A stretch of 43,494 bases of DNA. Source: an uncultured Bacillota bacterium. GTDB taxonomy: Bacteria > Bacillota > Clostridia > Oscillospirales > Oscillospiraceae. The translations under genes were made by a program, and so were the position numbers. Each line of letters begins with the position of its first letter. Positions within the stretch are counted from its first letter, which is position 1. The stretch is taken from the NCBI GenBank assembly GCA_947172355.1, contig CAMWBA010000007.1, positions 1 through 43,494 of the forward strand, in the 5' to 3' direction. A model generated the notes under the pieces. That model was not told where the DNA came from, ran no database searches, and saw only the letters and a list, made by a program, of their open reading frames with translations. Shown here one piece after another: positions 28,648 to 37,293 of this stretch.

Positions 28648-30426
28648 TCAGTATTGTCTATCTGTAGGGATATACGAGATGGTAGTTTTTGCTTGTTCTT
28701 GATTCTTTGGCATAAGCTGTTGTTGCAATTCTTCTTCCCTTTGCAACCATTTTTCTAATATAATCAACTGTTGCTGCCGGAGTTGTTCGCGCTCTTCCGG
28801 GGATTTATTAGGATTGCACCAGTCCAAAACTTCATAATTATTGTTACCATATGTTCCGTTAGAAAATGTAATCTTGGTCTGAAAATTGGGGTCCCATGGC
28901 CGGTAGTCGAAATATACCGGCTCTCCAAGTTTTTCACGAGCTTGATATTGGGCAAATATGTCGATGCTATCTTGATAAGCTTCCTCAGCAACCTTTAATG
29001 CTTCGAGTTCTTCATCCATGTCATCCCAATATACACTAAACGGGTCAAGAACTGCGATTAAATCAAGCGTATTGTCACCGTTTTTGTCTGGAATGTAACG
29101 TGCGATGATAGCGTTAAATCTCTCGGCAAACTCAACAAACATTTTTGCCCGTTCAAGCTGCTCTGTGGACGACCCACGTGTGGAGGAAGACACTAAAGCA
29201 AGATGTGCCACGTCGTTTTTGTACCGAATCTCGCAGATATAAAAGCGTGACCACATAGCTGTGTAATGCGTTGATGGATTTCCGCGCTTGTCGCTTATAT
29301 CTATACCACTTTTTCTCAACCAATCGGCAAATGAAAGATTACTCGTTACAATAAAATATCGACCAGCCCAGGCTGGATTGTTGTTGTTGCGTTTGTATGC
29401 GCGGCAGATATAATTGTCAGTCATATTAAGCAAATTAGGGCACACATCATCATCAATAACAATCGCGTCATGGTCCGGGCGCAAACGGTCAAATTTTCCG
29501 GTTCCTCCGCCTCCGATAGACAAAACTTGTTTTCCATCAAGAGTAGCAAGGGCAGCATAGGTTTTGCCTGTGTTGGGTGGTCCTTGGATGTAAATGCACA
29601 AACGGGTTATTGCTCGACCTTCTTCTAAACGGGCCTCCACTCCACGCTCGTAGCTTTCTCGGATAGTTTTGATTTTTGCATTGGAGCGGACTGTGAATGG
29701 TTGCGCATCGTACCACTGTGCAAAATTTTTTAGCGCATAGCCAAGGTTATAGGCATCTTGGTCTAGTGCTGCTAACTCATCACTCGTAACTTTGTGAGCG
29801 TTGACAGAGACACGGATATAGCCCTCTCGGATATGGATAATTTCGTCTTTAGTCAGGTTGCTGATTAGTTCGTCGATGCTATAAAGTTCTTTTGCATCGT
29901 CGATAGCTTCTTTGGTTTCGTGAGTGAGGTACATAGCATATCCAGTAAAATTTCCGATTGTTTCAACACCATGCTCTTGCCAGAGGCTATCATCAAGTCC
30001 AGGGCGAAAGAAAATTCCTAAGCAATCCATGATTGTGCGTACACGTATACGTTTTTTTCGGTCAACACAACGTACAATAACATGGATATGAGGTTTAACG
30101 GCGGCTTCGAACCAGATGCCATCCGTCACTGTATCTCGGTCATGAACGATTGCAAGGACCTGGAATTGAGACTTGTCTGTTTGCCGGATAGCGTTAAAAG
30201 TGTAATCACGCCCGTAAGGAAGTTGCTCGTCGTAACATTTAATTGCGACGGCATGAACCTTAGAATCTATACCAAGCGTATGACGTTCGCGCTTACCCTT
30301 TTTGCCGGGAGGCGGCGGGACTGGGGGTTGCATGGCAGCCCCCAGCTGTGGTATAGTATTAGCAATAATTGTAGTGTTTGGCGCGTTCTGCTGGGGTATG
30401 GCAGGCGCGTCATTTTTGTTATCCAT
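28648..30426 (-). CDS. replication initiator: HUH endonuclease plus SF3 helicase (CRESS/pCRESS-like Rep)
   Basis: HUH motif KPHIHVIV (aa 112-118), GYAMYLTHE (aa 162-170), Walker A GPPNTGKT (282-289), Walker B AIVIDDD, motif C FIVTSN. Confidence 0.85.
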   Translation of the reverse strand: MDNKNDAPAIPQQNAPNTTIIANTIPQLGAAMQPPVPPPPGKKGKRERHTLGIDSKVHAVAIKCYDEQLPYGRDYTFNAIRQTDKSQFQVLAIVHDRDTVTDGIWFEAAVKPHIHVIVRCVDRKKRIRVRTIMDCLGIFFRPGLDDSLWQEHGVETIGNFTGYAMYLTHETKEAIDDAKELYSIDELISNLTKDEIIHIREGYIRVSVNAHKVTSDELAALDQDAYNLGYALKNFAQWYDAQPFTVRSNAKIKTIRESYERGVEARLEEGRAITRLCIYIQGPPNTGKTYAALATLDGKQVLSIGGGGTGKFDRLRPDHDAIVIDDDVCPNLLNMTDNYICRAYKRNNNNPAWAGRYFIVTSNLSFADWLRKSGIDISDKRGNPSTHYTAMWSRFYICEIRYKNDVAHLALVSSSTRGSSTEQLERAKMFVEFAERFNAIIARYIPDKNGDNTLDLIAVLDPFSVYWDDMDEELEALKVAEEAYQDSIDIFAQYQAREKLGEPVYFDYRPWDPNFQTKITFSNGTYGNNNYEVLDWCNPNKSPEEREQLRQQQLIILEKWLQREEELQQQLMPKNQEQAKTTISYIPTDRQY

Positions 30427-30460
30427 TTTGTTCCTCCTTTATGTTCAATGATAAAGCGGT

Positions 30461-30643
30461 GGGACACGGGACACGCGGGGGACACAACCAGCCGTAGCTT
30501 GTGTCCCCCGCGCAAAGCCCCGGAAAATCAACGTTTTTTTTTGAAATGGGACACTGGGACACAGTTTTGCGATATTTTCGGTATGTGTCGATGGACAGCC
30601 GGGAATGGCTGTCCATCGGGTGTAGCTGGGCCGTTGGCCCAGC
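30461..30643. repeat. iteron-like GGGACAC repeats and three hairpins upstream of rep (candidate dso/ori)
   Basis: gggacac at 30461, 30468, 30479, 30548, 30556, inverted at 30501; stems 30474-30512, 30589-30618, 30625-30643. Confidence 0.55.
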
Positions 30644-30658
30644 CCATCGGGAGACAGG

Positions 30659-30865
30659 TCATATGGATGATGTCTTATCAAGAAACGCCTCAAATTGCCG
30701 CCGTTTAATCAGATATTTCACACCGTTCTGAATAACGAAACCAGAATCAAGGTTTTCAGTGACGATTTTTCTCAGCTTCTTTTCTCCAATTCCGAAGTAA
30801 TGTGCAGCTTCTTCAATCGGAAGCAAATATTTGTTTTGAGGCTGAATGTTGTTTTTGTTATTCAT
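30659..30865 (-). CDS. xis: excisionase (Tn916 Xis-like)
   Basis: MNNKNNIQPQNKYLLPIEEAAHYFGIGEKKLRKIVTENLDSGFVIQNGVKYLIKRRQFEAFLDKTSSI. Confidence 0.85.
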   Translation of the reverse strand: MNNKNNIQPQNKYLLPIEEAAHYFGIGEKKLRKIVTENLDSGFVIQNGVKYLIKRRQFEAFLDKTSSI

Positions 30866-30960
30866 ATCACTTATCCTTTCTAATAAATTAGAGGACCCAG
30901 GTAGACGTATATCTACGCGGGTCCTCCCTTTACCGTAGACAACGCAATACAATAAATCTG

Positions 30961-31037
30961 TTGCAACTACGGTTAAATTAGGTTGCAATACTGGTAGAAA
31001 TAAAATATTACAACTACGGATGTTAAATAGGTTGTAA
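30961..31037. promoter_or_regulatory. paired imperfect palindromes in divergent xis/XRE intergenic region (candidate operators)
   Basis: ttgcaac-N14-gttgcaa (30961-30988) and ttacaac-N16-gttgtaa (31008-31037). Confidence 0.5.
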
Positions 31038-31170
31038 CACTGATTTGCCTTATTTTAGCATAGCCTGGCTAGCCTTGTCAATTAGAATTTAATCTTTTCA
31101 TTAAATTTATTCTTGATTTTTTAATCAAAATCTTATATTCTATAAACATATCTTTATGGAGGTAATAAAC

Positions 31171-31683
31171 ATGAATAGTGGTAATATAGGCGAGCGGCTC
31201 CGCGCCGCACGAAAAGAAATGGGATTGACACAAACTGAACTCGCGGAGCGGCTGGGAATATCGTTCGTAGGAGTGAGTCAGTGGGAATCAGGAAAGAGAA
31301 ATCCAAAAAAGGAAACGCTTGTGCGCTTGGCTGCTATTTTGGATGTCCCTGTCTCATATTTTTTGGGCACAGAAAGTCTCGATGATGAAGCGCTAGATTT
31401 TTTGCTAAGGGCATGGAAACACGCGGATTATCAACTTACAGCGTTACAGCATAATGGCAGTCCCCAGGTGGAAATTGAGCGTTGGGAGCATGTATGTGAT
31501 GAACTCCACGCATTATACGAGGAAATTACAGCAAAGTACCAGACAAAGCAGGAAACTTTGACGGACCGAACAACAGAAATAGTGAAGATATTCCAACGGC
31601 TTAATTCCAGGGGGCAACAAAAAGTTTTAGAAATTGCTGGTGATTATGCGCAAATTGCAGATTATCAGAACGAGAAAAAGTAA
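31171..31683 (+). CDS. XRE-family transcriptional regulator
   Basis: MNSGNIGERLRAARKEMGLTQTELAERLGISFVGVSQWESGKRNPKKETLVRLA. Confidence 0.92.
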   Translation: MNSGNIGERLRAARKEMGLTQTELAERLGISFVGVSQWESGKRNPKKETLVRLAAILDVPVSYFLGTESLDDEALDFLLRAWKHADYQLTALQHNGSPQVEIERWEHVCDELHALYEEITAKYQTKQETLTDRTTEIVKIFQRLNSRGQQKVLEIAGDYAQIADYQNEKK

Positions 31684-31744
31684 CGTTTGCCCGCGCTCTG
31701 CGGGCCGGGTGGGATGCGATTTAATGCAAAGGAGTTGAACACCT

Positions 31745-32971
31745 ATGAGTGAGAAACGACGAGATAACAAAGGCCGTATCCTGCGCACAGGAGAGAGCCA
31801 GCGACCAGACGGGCGATATGCCTATAAGTACATTGATGCCGCCGGAAAGCAGCAATTTGTCTATTCCTGGCGTTTGGAACCAGGAGATAAGTTGCCCAAA
31901 GGCAAGCGGGATAGCTTGTCTCTGCGGGAAAAGGCAAAGCAAATCAAACGTGATTTAGAAGATGGAATAAACCCACGAGGCGGTGAAATCACAGTAACAG
32001 AACTTGTTGAAAAATATCTACGGCAGCGCCCTCCTGTACGAGCCAACACGGCCCATGTCCGCGATTTTGTTTTGCAGGTCATAGAGCGTACCGGTTTTGG
32101 AGCGCGAAGAATCGACAGAATCAAACAGTCTGACGCAAAAGAATATATTATCAGTTTACAACAATGTGGCAGACCAGACGGAACCGGTTATAATCGCGGT
32201 TCAGTTGATGCAGTCATAAAGGTTCTGCGACCAGCGTTCAAAATGGCGGTAAACGATGATTTAGTAAGAAAAAATCCATTTGACTTCAAAACATCAGATG
32301 CTGCAATCAACGATACCAAAGTCAGAGAAGCATTGACCCCGGAACAAGAGAAGAAGTACCTGGAATTTGTAAAACAAGATGCACATTTTTCGCAGTATTA
32401 TTATGCGCTGTATATCCTCTTTCATACAGGGCTTCGTATCTCCGAATTTGCGGGGCTGACGGTTGCGGATGTTGATATGGAGCACAGGAAGATTATGGTT
32501 GACCACCAGCTTTTACGTGACCAAGACGGAATTTATTATATTTCTGACACAAAAACTGTAAGCGGTAGGCGTGAGATTCCTATGTCTGATGATGTATATA
32601 TGTATTTCCGCCATCTGATAACAAACAGACCAACGCCCAAAATTGCGCAGATTATAGATGGAAAATGCGGATTCTTCTTCTTGAACGAAAAAGGTATGCC
32701 GCTGACAGGTCAGGATTGGAGCAACCGGTTTCGTGCTATTTGGGCGAAGTTTGCCAAGGTCAGCGGAGCACAGATGCCGAAAGTCACGCCCCACGTATGC
32801 CGACATACTTTTTGCTCCAACATGGCAAGGGGCGGCATGAATCCCAAAGCGTTGCAGTACATTATGGGTCATGCAAATGTCAGTATCACATTGGATACAT
32901 ACACTCATGTTGGTTTCCAAGATGCCGAAATTGAAATGCGCCGTGTATCAGGTGGCGAATATACTACATAA
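31745..32971 (+). CDS. int: tyrosine-type site-specific integrase (Tn916 Int family)
   Basis: N-terminal arm-binding domain RRDNKGRILRTGESQRPDGRYAYKY; catalytic HTGLRISEFAGL, HVCRHTFCSNM, GHANVSITLDTYTHV. Confidence 0.95.
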   Translation: MSEKRRDNKGRILRTGESQRPDGRYAYKYIDAAGKQQFVYSWRLEPGDKLPKGKRDSLSLREKAKQIKRDLEDGINPRGGEITVTELVEKYLRQRPPVRANTAHVRDFVLQVIERTGFGARRIDRIKQSDAKEYIISLQQCGRPDGTGYNRGSVDAVIKVLRPAFKMAVNDDLVRKNPFDFKTSDAAINDTKVREALTPEQEKKYLEFVKQDAHFSQYYYALYILFHTGLRISEFAGLTVADVDMEHRKIMVDHQLLRDQDGIYYISDTKTVSGRREIPMSDDVYMYFRHLITNRPTPKIAQIIDGKCGFFFLNEKGMPLTGQDWSNRFRAIWAKFAKVSGAQMPKVTPHVCRHTFCSNMARGGMNPKALQYIMGHANVSITLDTYTHVGFQDAEIEMRRVSGGEYTT

Positions 32972-32973
32972 AA

Positions 32974-33016
32974 AGAGAGGCTTCACGTTGATTACGGCGT
33001 GAAGCCTCTCTTTTTT
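32974..33016 (+). terminator. intrinsic terminator of int
   Basis: agagaggcttcacg / cgtgaagcctctct followed by TTTTTT. Confidence 0.9.
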
Positions 33017-33039
33017 ACTACTCAATTTACTACTTTTGC
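33014..33039 (+). repeat. candidate right attachment site
   Basis: tttactactcaatttactacttttgc; core 33026..33039 identical to 24184..24197. Confidence 0.6.
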
Positions 33040-33189
33040 AAGTCGAAATATACTAATTCATACCAACTTATGCCAAACGAAAAATCAAGAAAGATTGCAG
33101 GAATCCTTTATTTTAGCGCAAAAACCGAACTATGCCAAGCTATGAAAAACTATGCTAAGTACCGAAAATCAGGCACAATTAACAATAAG

Positions 33190-34143
33190 TCATTTTGCGC
33201 TCCGCTCCTCTCTTCTCCGTTTCAGTTTTTTCAGCTGCTGTCTCCCCACGACGGCAGCCACAGCAGCCACACCGGCCAAAATCACCAGCAGGAAAATATT
33301 GTAGGATACCCAGATCAGGCAATTCTGGCAGCTCTCCCCCAGATTGCGGAAGCTGGCCTGGAACCCAGCGGACATTCGTTCTCCCAAGGTGGAGGTCTCC
33401 CCCACCTCCTGGGTAACCTGCCCCACTTCCCAGAGACTGATATTGAAGGTAGCAAAGCTAATCAGGGCATCATACCGGTTCAAATTGGAGGAGTACTGCT
33501 CAATTTGGTACTCCACATCGGTGAGAGCGCTTTCCAGCGCAATAATATCCTCCATCGACTCTGCCTTCTCCAACAGGGCCAAGAGGCGCGCCTGCTTAGT
33601 ACGCTGGGTTTTGAGCCTGGCCTCAAGGTCGTAATACGTCTCCCCCACATTGTCACTGCCCTCGTTTTTGCTGGTCACATAGCCCAGGTCCCCGGCACCG
33701 GTCAGGAACTGGCCATAGTTCTCCGCTGGAACCCGGACCACATACTCTCCGCGGCGACTGGCGTAGGCGTCCCGGCGGCTTCCGCCGTAGACCGAGGCGT
33801 TTTCAAAATATCCTCCGCAGGAGGACACCATTTGCTCCAATGCCTCCACGCTTTTATCAAACTCCTCGGTCTGCACTTCTAACTCCGCCCGGCGGATCAG
33901 TTTGGCGTCCGGGTTCTGGTAGACAGAGCTCTCCGGCTCGGAAGGGGTATGCTCCTGCGCTGCTCCCCCCATGGACATATCCCATATACTGTTTTCGGCC
34001 CAATCGACAGAATCTGGTGCACTGGAAGCGCCGGACGCCAGTGTGCCCTTCATATTGCCGTTTGCCCCATTTGCTGCTCCTCCTCCGCATCCCGCCAGCA
34101 GCAGCGCCAATCCAAGGGCGATTGCCAACCATTTTCGTTTCAT
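33190..34143 (-). CDS. DUF4349 domain-containing lipoprotein
   Basis: MKRKWLAIALGLALLLAGCGGG; KLIRRAELEVQTEEFDKSVEALEQMVSSCGGYFENASVYGG; C-terminal TM. Confidence 0.88.
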   Translation of the reverse strand: MKRKWLAIALGLALLLAGCGGGAANGANGNMKGTLASGASSAPDSVDWAENSIWDMSMGGAAQEHTPSEPESSVYQNPDAKLIRRAELEVQTEEFDKSVEALEQMVSSCGGYFENASVYGGSRRDAYASRRGEYVVRVPAENYGQFLTGAGDLGYVTSKNEGSDNVGETYYDLEARLKTQRTKQARLLALLEKAESMEDIIALESALTDVEYQIEQYSSNLNRYDALISFATFNISLWEVGQVTQEVGETSTLGERMSAGFQASFRNLGESCQNCLIWVSYNIFLLVILAGVAAVAAVVGRQQLKKLKRRREERSAK

Positions 34144-34275
34144 AATAACCCTCCTCTTTTTCAGACCGCCTCCATCGGCTTTTTTCTTCAATTATTTAGA
34201 CGCAGAAATTCTCCGGCGGTTGCACCGATGTTAAACTTTTTTCATAGAATGGGGAAACTTAGGAGGTGCGTTACT

Positions 34276-35016
34276 ATGCCTATCATATATTTATCTCCCA
34301 GTACACAGGATTGGAATCCATACGTTAATGGAGGTACAGAGGAGGAGTGGATGAACCTGCTGGCGGATAAGATGGTCCCTCTGCTGGACGCATCCGGCAT
34401 CCGCTACGCCCGGAACACGCCGGATATGACCGCCGCTTCCTCTATCACCGCTTCCAACGCGGGAAACTATGACCTCCACCTGGCCCTTCACTCCAACGCT
34501 GCCGCAGGGTCCCAGGCTGGAAAGGCTCGGGGCTCCATCGTATTCTACTACCCTGGCAGCGCCAACGGTCAGCGTGCGGCAATCCTCATCGCCGACGGCC
34601 TGAAAACCATCTATCCCGACCCCAACAAGGTTCGCACAGAGGCTACCACCACCTTAGGTGAGGTGGTTCGGGTAAATGCCCCATCTGTCCTCATTGAACT
34701 GGCATTCCACGACAATCCGGAGGATGCCAACTGGATCAAAGCCAACCTGGACGAAGCTGCCCGGGTGATTGTGCTGGCCTTAACGGAGTATTTCGATATT
34801 CCCTTTTTTGATACGGAGCACCGCCGCCCAGGAGTGGTCGATGTAGAGTGGGGAAATCTGAACATCCGCGCCCGGCCCAGCACTTCTGCCGCCATTGCCG
34901 CCCAGGCCCCTGACGGGGCTCCCCTCACCATTATCAACACCGCTAACGGCTGGCACCTGGTCAACTATAACGGCACCATCGGCTATGCCAGCAGCGAGTT
35001 CGTTACAATCATCTAA
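34276..35016 (+). CDS. N-acetylmuramoyl-L-alanine amidase with C-terminal SH3 domain
   Basis: MPIIYLSPSTQDWNPYVNGGTEEEWMN...LHLALHSNAA...SVLIELAFHDNPEDANWI; SH3b GNLNIRARPSTSAAI. Confidence 0.9.
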   Translation: MPIIYLSPSTQDWNPYVNGGTEEEWMNLLADKMVPLLDASGIRYARNTPDMTAASSITASNAGNYDLHLALHSNAAAGSQAGKARGSIVFYYPGSANGQRAAILIADGLKTIYPDPNKVRTEATTTLGEVVRVNAPSVLIELAFHDNPEDANWIKANLDEAARVIVLALTEYFDIPFFDTEHRRPGVVDVEWGNLNIRARPSTSAAIAAQAPDGAPLTIINTANGWHLVNYNGTIGYASSEFVTII

Positions 35017-35047
35017 CGCCTGATCCCATTCAAGGAGGTCTGATCTT

Positions 35048-36325
35048 ATGGACATCCATGTCGTCCAGCCTGGGGACACAATGTACCGGCTGGCCCAACA
35101 GTATGGCGTCCCCATGGAACGTCTGCTGCAGGACAACCAGTTGGAAAACCCTGCCCAGCTGGTTGTAGGGCAGACCATTGTGGTCCAGTATCCGGAGCTG
35201 ACCCACACCGTAAAAGCGGGAGACTCTCTGTACTCCATCGCTCAAATGCACCAGACCACAGCAGCTCAGCTGCTGCGCAACAACCCCGCCCTTCAGGGAC
35301 GGGACTTACTCTATCCTGGTCAAGTAGTTGTGGTAAAATATGGGTCCCGCCCCAGAGGAACCCTCACAGTAAACGCTTATGCCTACCCCTCTATCCAGCG
35401 GGACCTGCTCCGTGCAACTCTGCCTTACCTGTCCCAGCTCACCCCCTTCACCTATCGCTTTGACGAAGAAAACCTCATCCCTCTCCAAGACGAGGCCTTA
35501 GTAAACGCCGCCCTTCAAAGCCGGGTGGCCCCCATCTTTCACCTTTCCAACTTAGACAGCCAGGAGCGTTTCTCCAGTGAACTGGCACATGAACTGCTGG
35601 AGGACGAGGAGGACCAACGGGAGTTAATTGGCAATATTCTGCGGACCATCGACCGCAAGGGATACCAGGGCGTCGATGTGGACTTTGAGTTTATCCGCGG
35701 TTCCGATGCGGAAGACTATGCCCGTTTTCTGGCCCGGCTGCGCCGCGCCCTCGCCTCCCGCGGCTTACCTCTCATCGCCGCCCTGGCCCCCAAGACGTCT
35801 GCAGACCAGCCCGGCCGGCTTTATGAGGGCATTGACTATCATCGGATCGCCCAGTCAGTGGACTTTGCCCTGTTAATGACCTACGACTGGGGTCACCTCA
35901 GCGGCCCACCTATGGCGGTGGCCCCTCTGCCCCAGGTGCGTCAGGTGGTGGAATATGCACTCACTGAGTTCTATCCCAACCAGCTCTATCTCGGTATCCC
36001 CAACTATGGCTACAACTGGACGCTCCCTTTCCGAGCTGGAAGTCAAGCCCGGTCACTGAGCAACGTAGAAGCTGTCCGGCTGGCCTGGAACCGGCGGGAG
36101 TCCATCCGCTATGATGAGCTGGCTCAGGCCCCCTGGTTCCGATATGTGGACGACCAGGGGGCGGAACATGAAATCTGGTTCGAGGATGCCCGGTCCATCC
36201 AAGCCAAACTGAATCTGGCCATAGACTATGGCTTGTACGGCGTGGGCTACTGGAATCTGGACCGGCCCTTCCCCCAAAACTGGGTGGTCCTCAACGCCAT
36301 CGCAGATATCCGCAGAGAGATGTAG
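35048..36325 (+). CDS. LysM-containing glycoside hydrolase family 18 protein (SleL/YaaH-like)
   Basis: Two N-terminal LysM repeats; GH18 motif GVDVDFEFI; YDWGHLSGPPMAVAPL. Confidence 0.92.
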   Translation: MDIHVVQPGDTMYRLAQQYGVPMERLLQDNQLENPAQLVVGQTIVVQYPELTHTVKAGDSLYSIAQMHQTTAAQLLRNNPALQGRDLLYPGQVVVVKYGSRPRGTLTVNAYAYPSIQRDLLRATLPYLSQLTPFTYRFDEENLIPLQDEALVNAALQSRVAPIFHLSNLDSQERFSSELAHELLEDEEDQRELIGNILRTIDRKGYQGVDVDFEFIRGSDAEDYARFLARLRRALASRGLPLIAALAPKTSADQPGRLYEGIDYHRIAQSVDFALLMTYDWGHLSGPPMAVAPLPQVRQVVEYALTEFYPNQLYLGIPNYGYNWTLPFRAGSQARSLSNVEAVRLAWNRRESIRYDELAQAPWFRYVDDQGAEHEIWFEDARSIQAKLNLAIDYGLYGVGYWNLDRPFPQNWVVLNAIADIRREM

Positions 36326-36383
36326 ATTTTTCCGTCGCTGTGTGGTATAATCAGACAATTCATACACAAAGGAGGACATATCC

Positions 36384-36776
36384 ATGTCTGTTACAGCTGG
36401 TATAAAAGGCCGGGCCGAGACCGTAGTCACACACGCAAACACCGCCCAGGCCGCCTGCTCTGGAGCGCTGGCGGTGTTTGGAACCCCGTTTCTATGCGCT
36501 CTGATGGAGGAGGCCGCCTGGAAATCCATCGCCCCCTATTTGGAGGAAGGCCAGAGCACTGTGGGCACTAAGCTGAATATCTCTCACGACAGCGCCACGC
36601 CCGTTGGGATGAAGGTCTGGGCGGAAAGCGAGGTCACCGAAGTGGATGGTAAACGGCTGGTTCTTAAGGTCGTCGCCTACGACGAAAAGGGGCGGATCGG
36701 CCAAGGCACCCATGAGCGGTTCATTGTCACGGACGAGCGTTTTCTGGCTAAAACCGCTAAGAAACTGGAGGGCTGA
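36384..36776 (+). CDS. hotdog thioesterase (FlK-like)
   Basis: KGRAETVVTHANTAQAACSGALAVFGTPFLCALMEEAAWKSIAPYLEEGQSTVGT. Confidence 0.85.
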   Translation: MSVTAGIKGRAETVVTHANTAQAACSGALAVFGTPFLCALMEEAAWKSIAPYLEEGQSTVGTKLNISHDSATPVGMKVWAESEVTEVDGKRLVLKVVAYDEKGRIGQGTHERFIVTDERFLAKTAKKLEG

Positions 36777-36779
36777 GAG

Positions 36780-37259
36780 ATGTCCATTGAAAAAGTTCGG
36801 GACTACTTCCGCCCCCTGGGTCGGGAGGGGGATATTTTGGAGTTCCCCGTCTCCAGCGCCACCGTTGAACTAGCCGCCCAAGCGGTGGGCGTCATCCCCG
36901 CCCGTATCGCCAAGACCCTCTCTTTTCTGGTGGAGGATGGATGTGTCCTCATTGTTGCCGCAGGAGATGCCAAGATAGACAACAGCAAATACAAGGCTCA
37001 ATTCCACACCAAAGCCAAAATGCTTACTCCGGAGCAGGTGTCCGCCTTCACAGGGCATGCTGTCGGCGGGGTTTGTCCCTTCGGTAATCCGGAGGGCGTA
37101 CATACCTACCTGGACATATCCCTTCAGCGGTTCGACACGGTATTTCCTGCCGCCGGCAGCTCCAACTCTGCCATTGAGCTGACCTGTGATGAGCTGGCCG
37201 CATACTCCCATGGACTGGCTTGGATTGATGTATGTAAAGGCTGGCAGGAGACTATCTAA
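36780..37259 (+). CDS. YbaK/EbsC-type aminoacyl-tRNA deacylase
   Basis: VRDYFRPLGREGDILEF...RIAKTLSFLVEDGCVLIVAAGDAKIDNSKYK...GGVCPFG. Confidence 0.88.
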   Translation: MSIEKVRDYFRPLGREGDILEFPVSSATVELAAQAVGVIPARIAKTLSFLVEDGCVLIVAAGDAKIDNSKYKAQFHTKAKMLTPEQVSAFTGHAVGGVCPFGNPEGVHTYLDISLQRFDTVFPAAGSSNSAIELTCDELAAYSHGLAWIDVCKGWQETI

Positions 37260-37263
37260 ATCT

Positions 37264-37289
37264 CGGGGCGGGGGATATCCCCCGCCCCG
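37264..37289. terminator. bidirectional terminator palindrome
   Basis: cggggcgggggatatcccccgccccg followed by ctttttac. Confidence 0.85.
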
Positions 37290-37293
37290 CTTT

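Larger units (their letters stand above)
24173..33039 (+). mobile_element. integrative and mobilizable element (tyrosine integrase / MobV relaxase / HUH-SF3 Rep)
   Basis: int, Xis-like, XRE, Rep and Mob genes bounded by direct repeats tttactactc-t/aa-tttactacttttgc. Confidence 0.75.

Noticed and set aside
30082-30708. 208-aa plus-strand ORF across rep and its upstream hairpins
   Set aside because: Antisense to rep motifs and spans the repeat region; low-complexity, no domain recognisable.
33070-33882. 270-aa plus-strand ORF opposite the DUF4349 lipoprotein
   Set aside because: Antisense to a well-supported lipoprotein gene.
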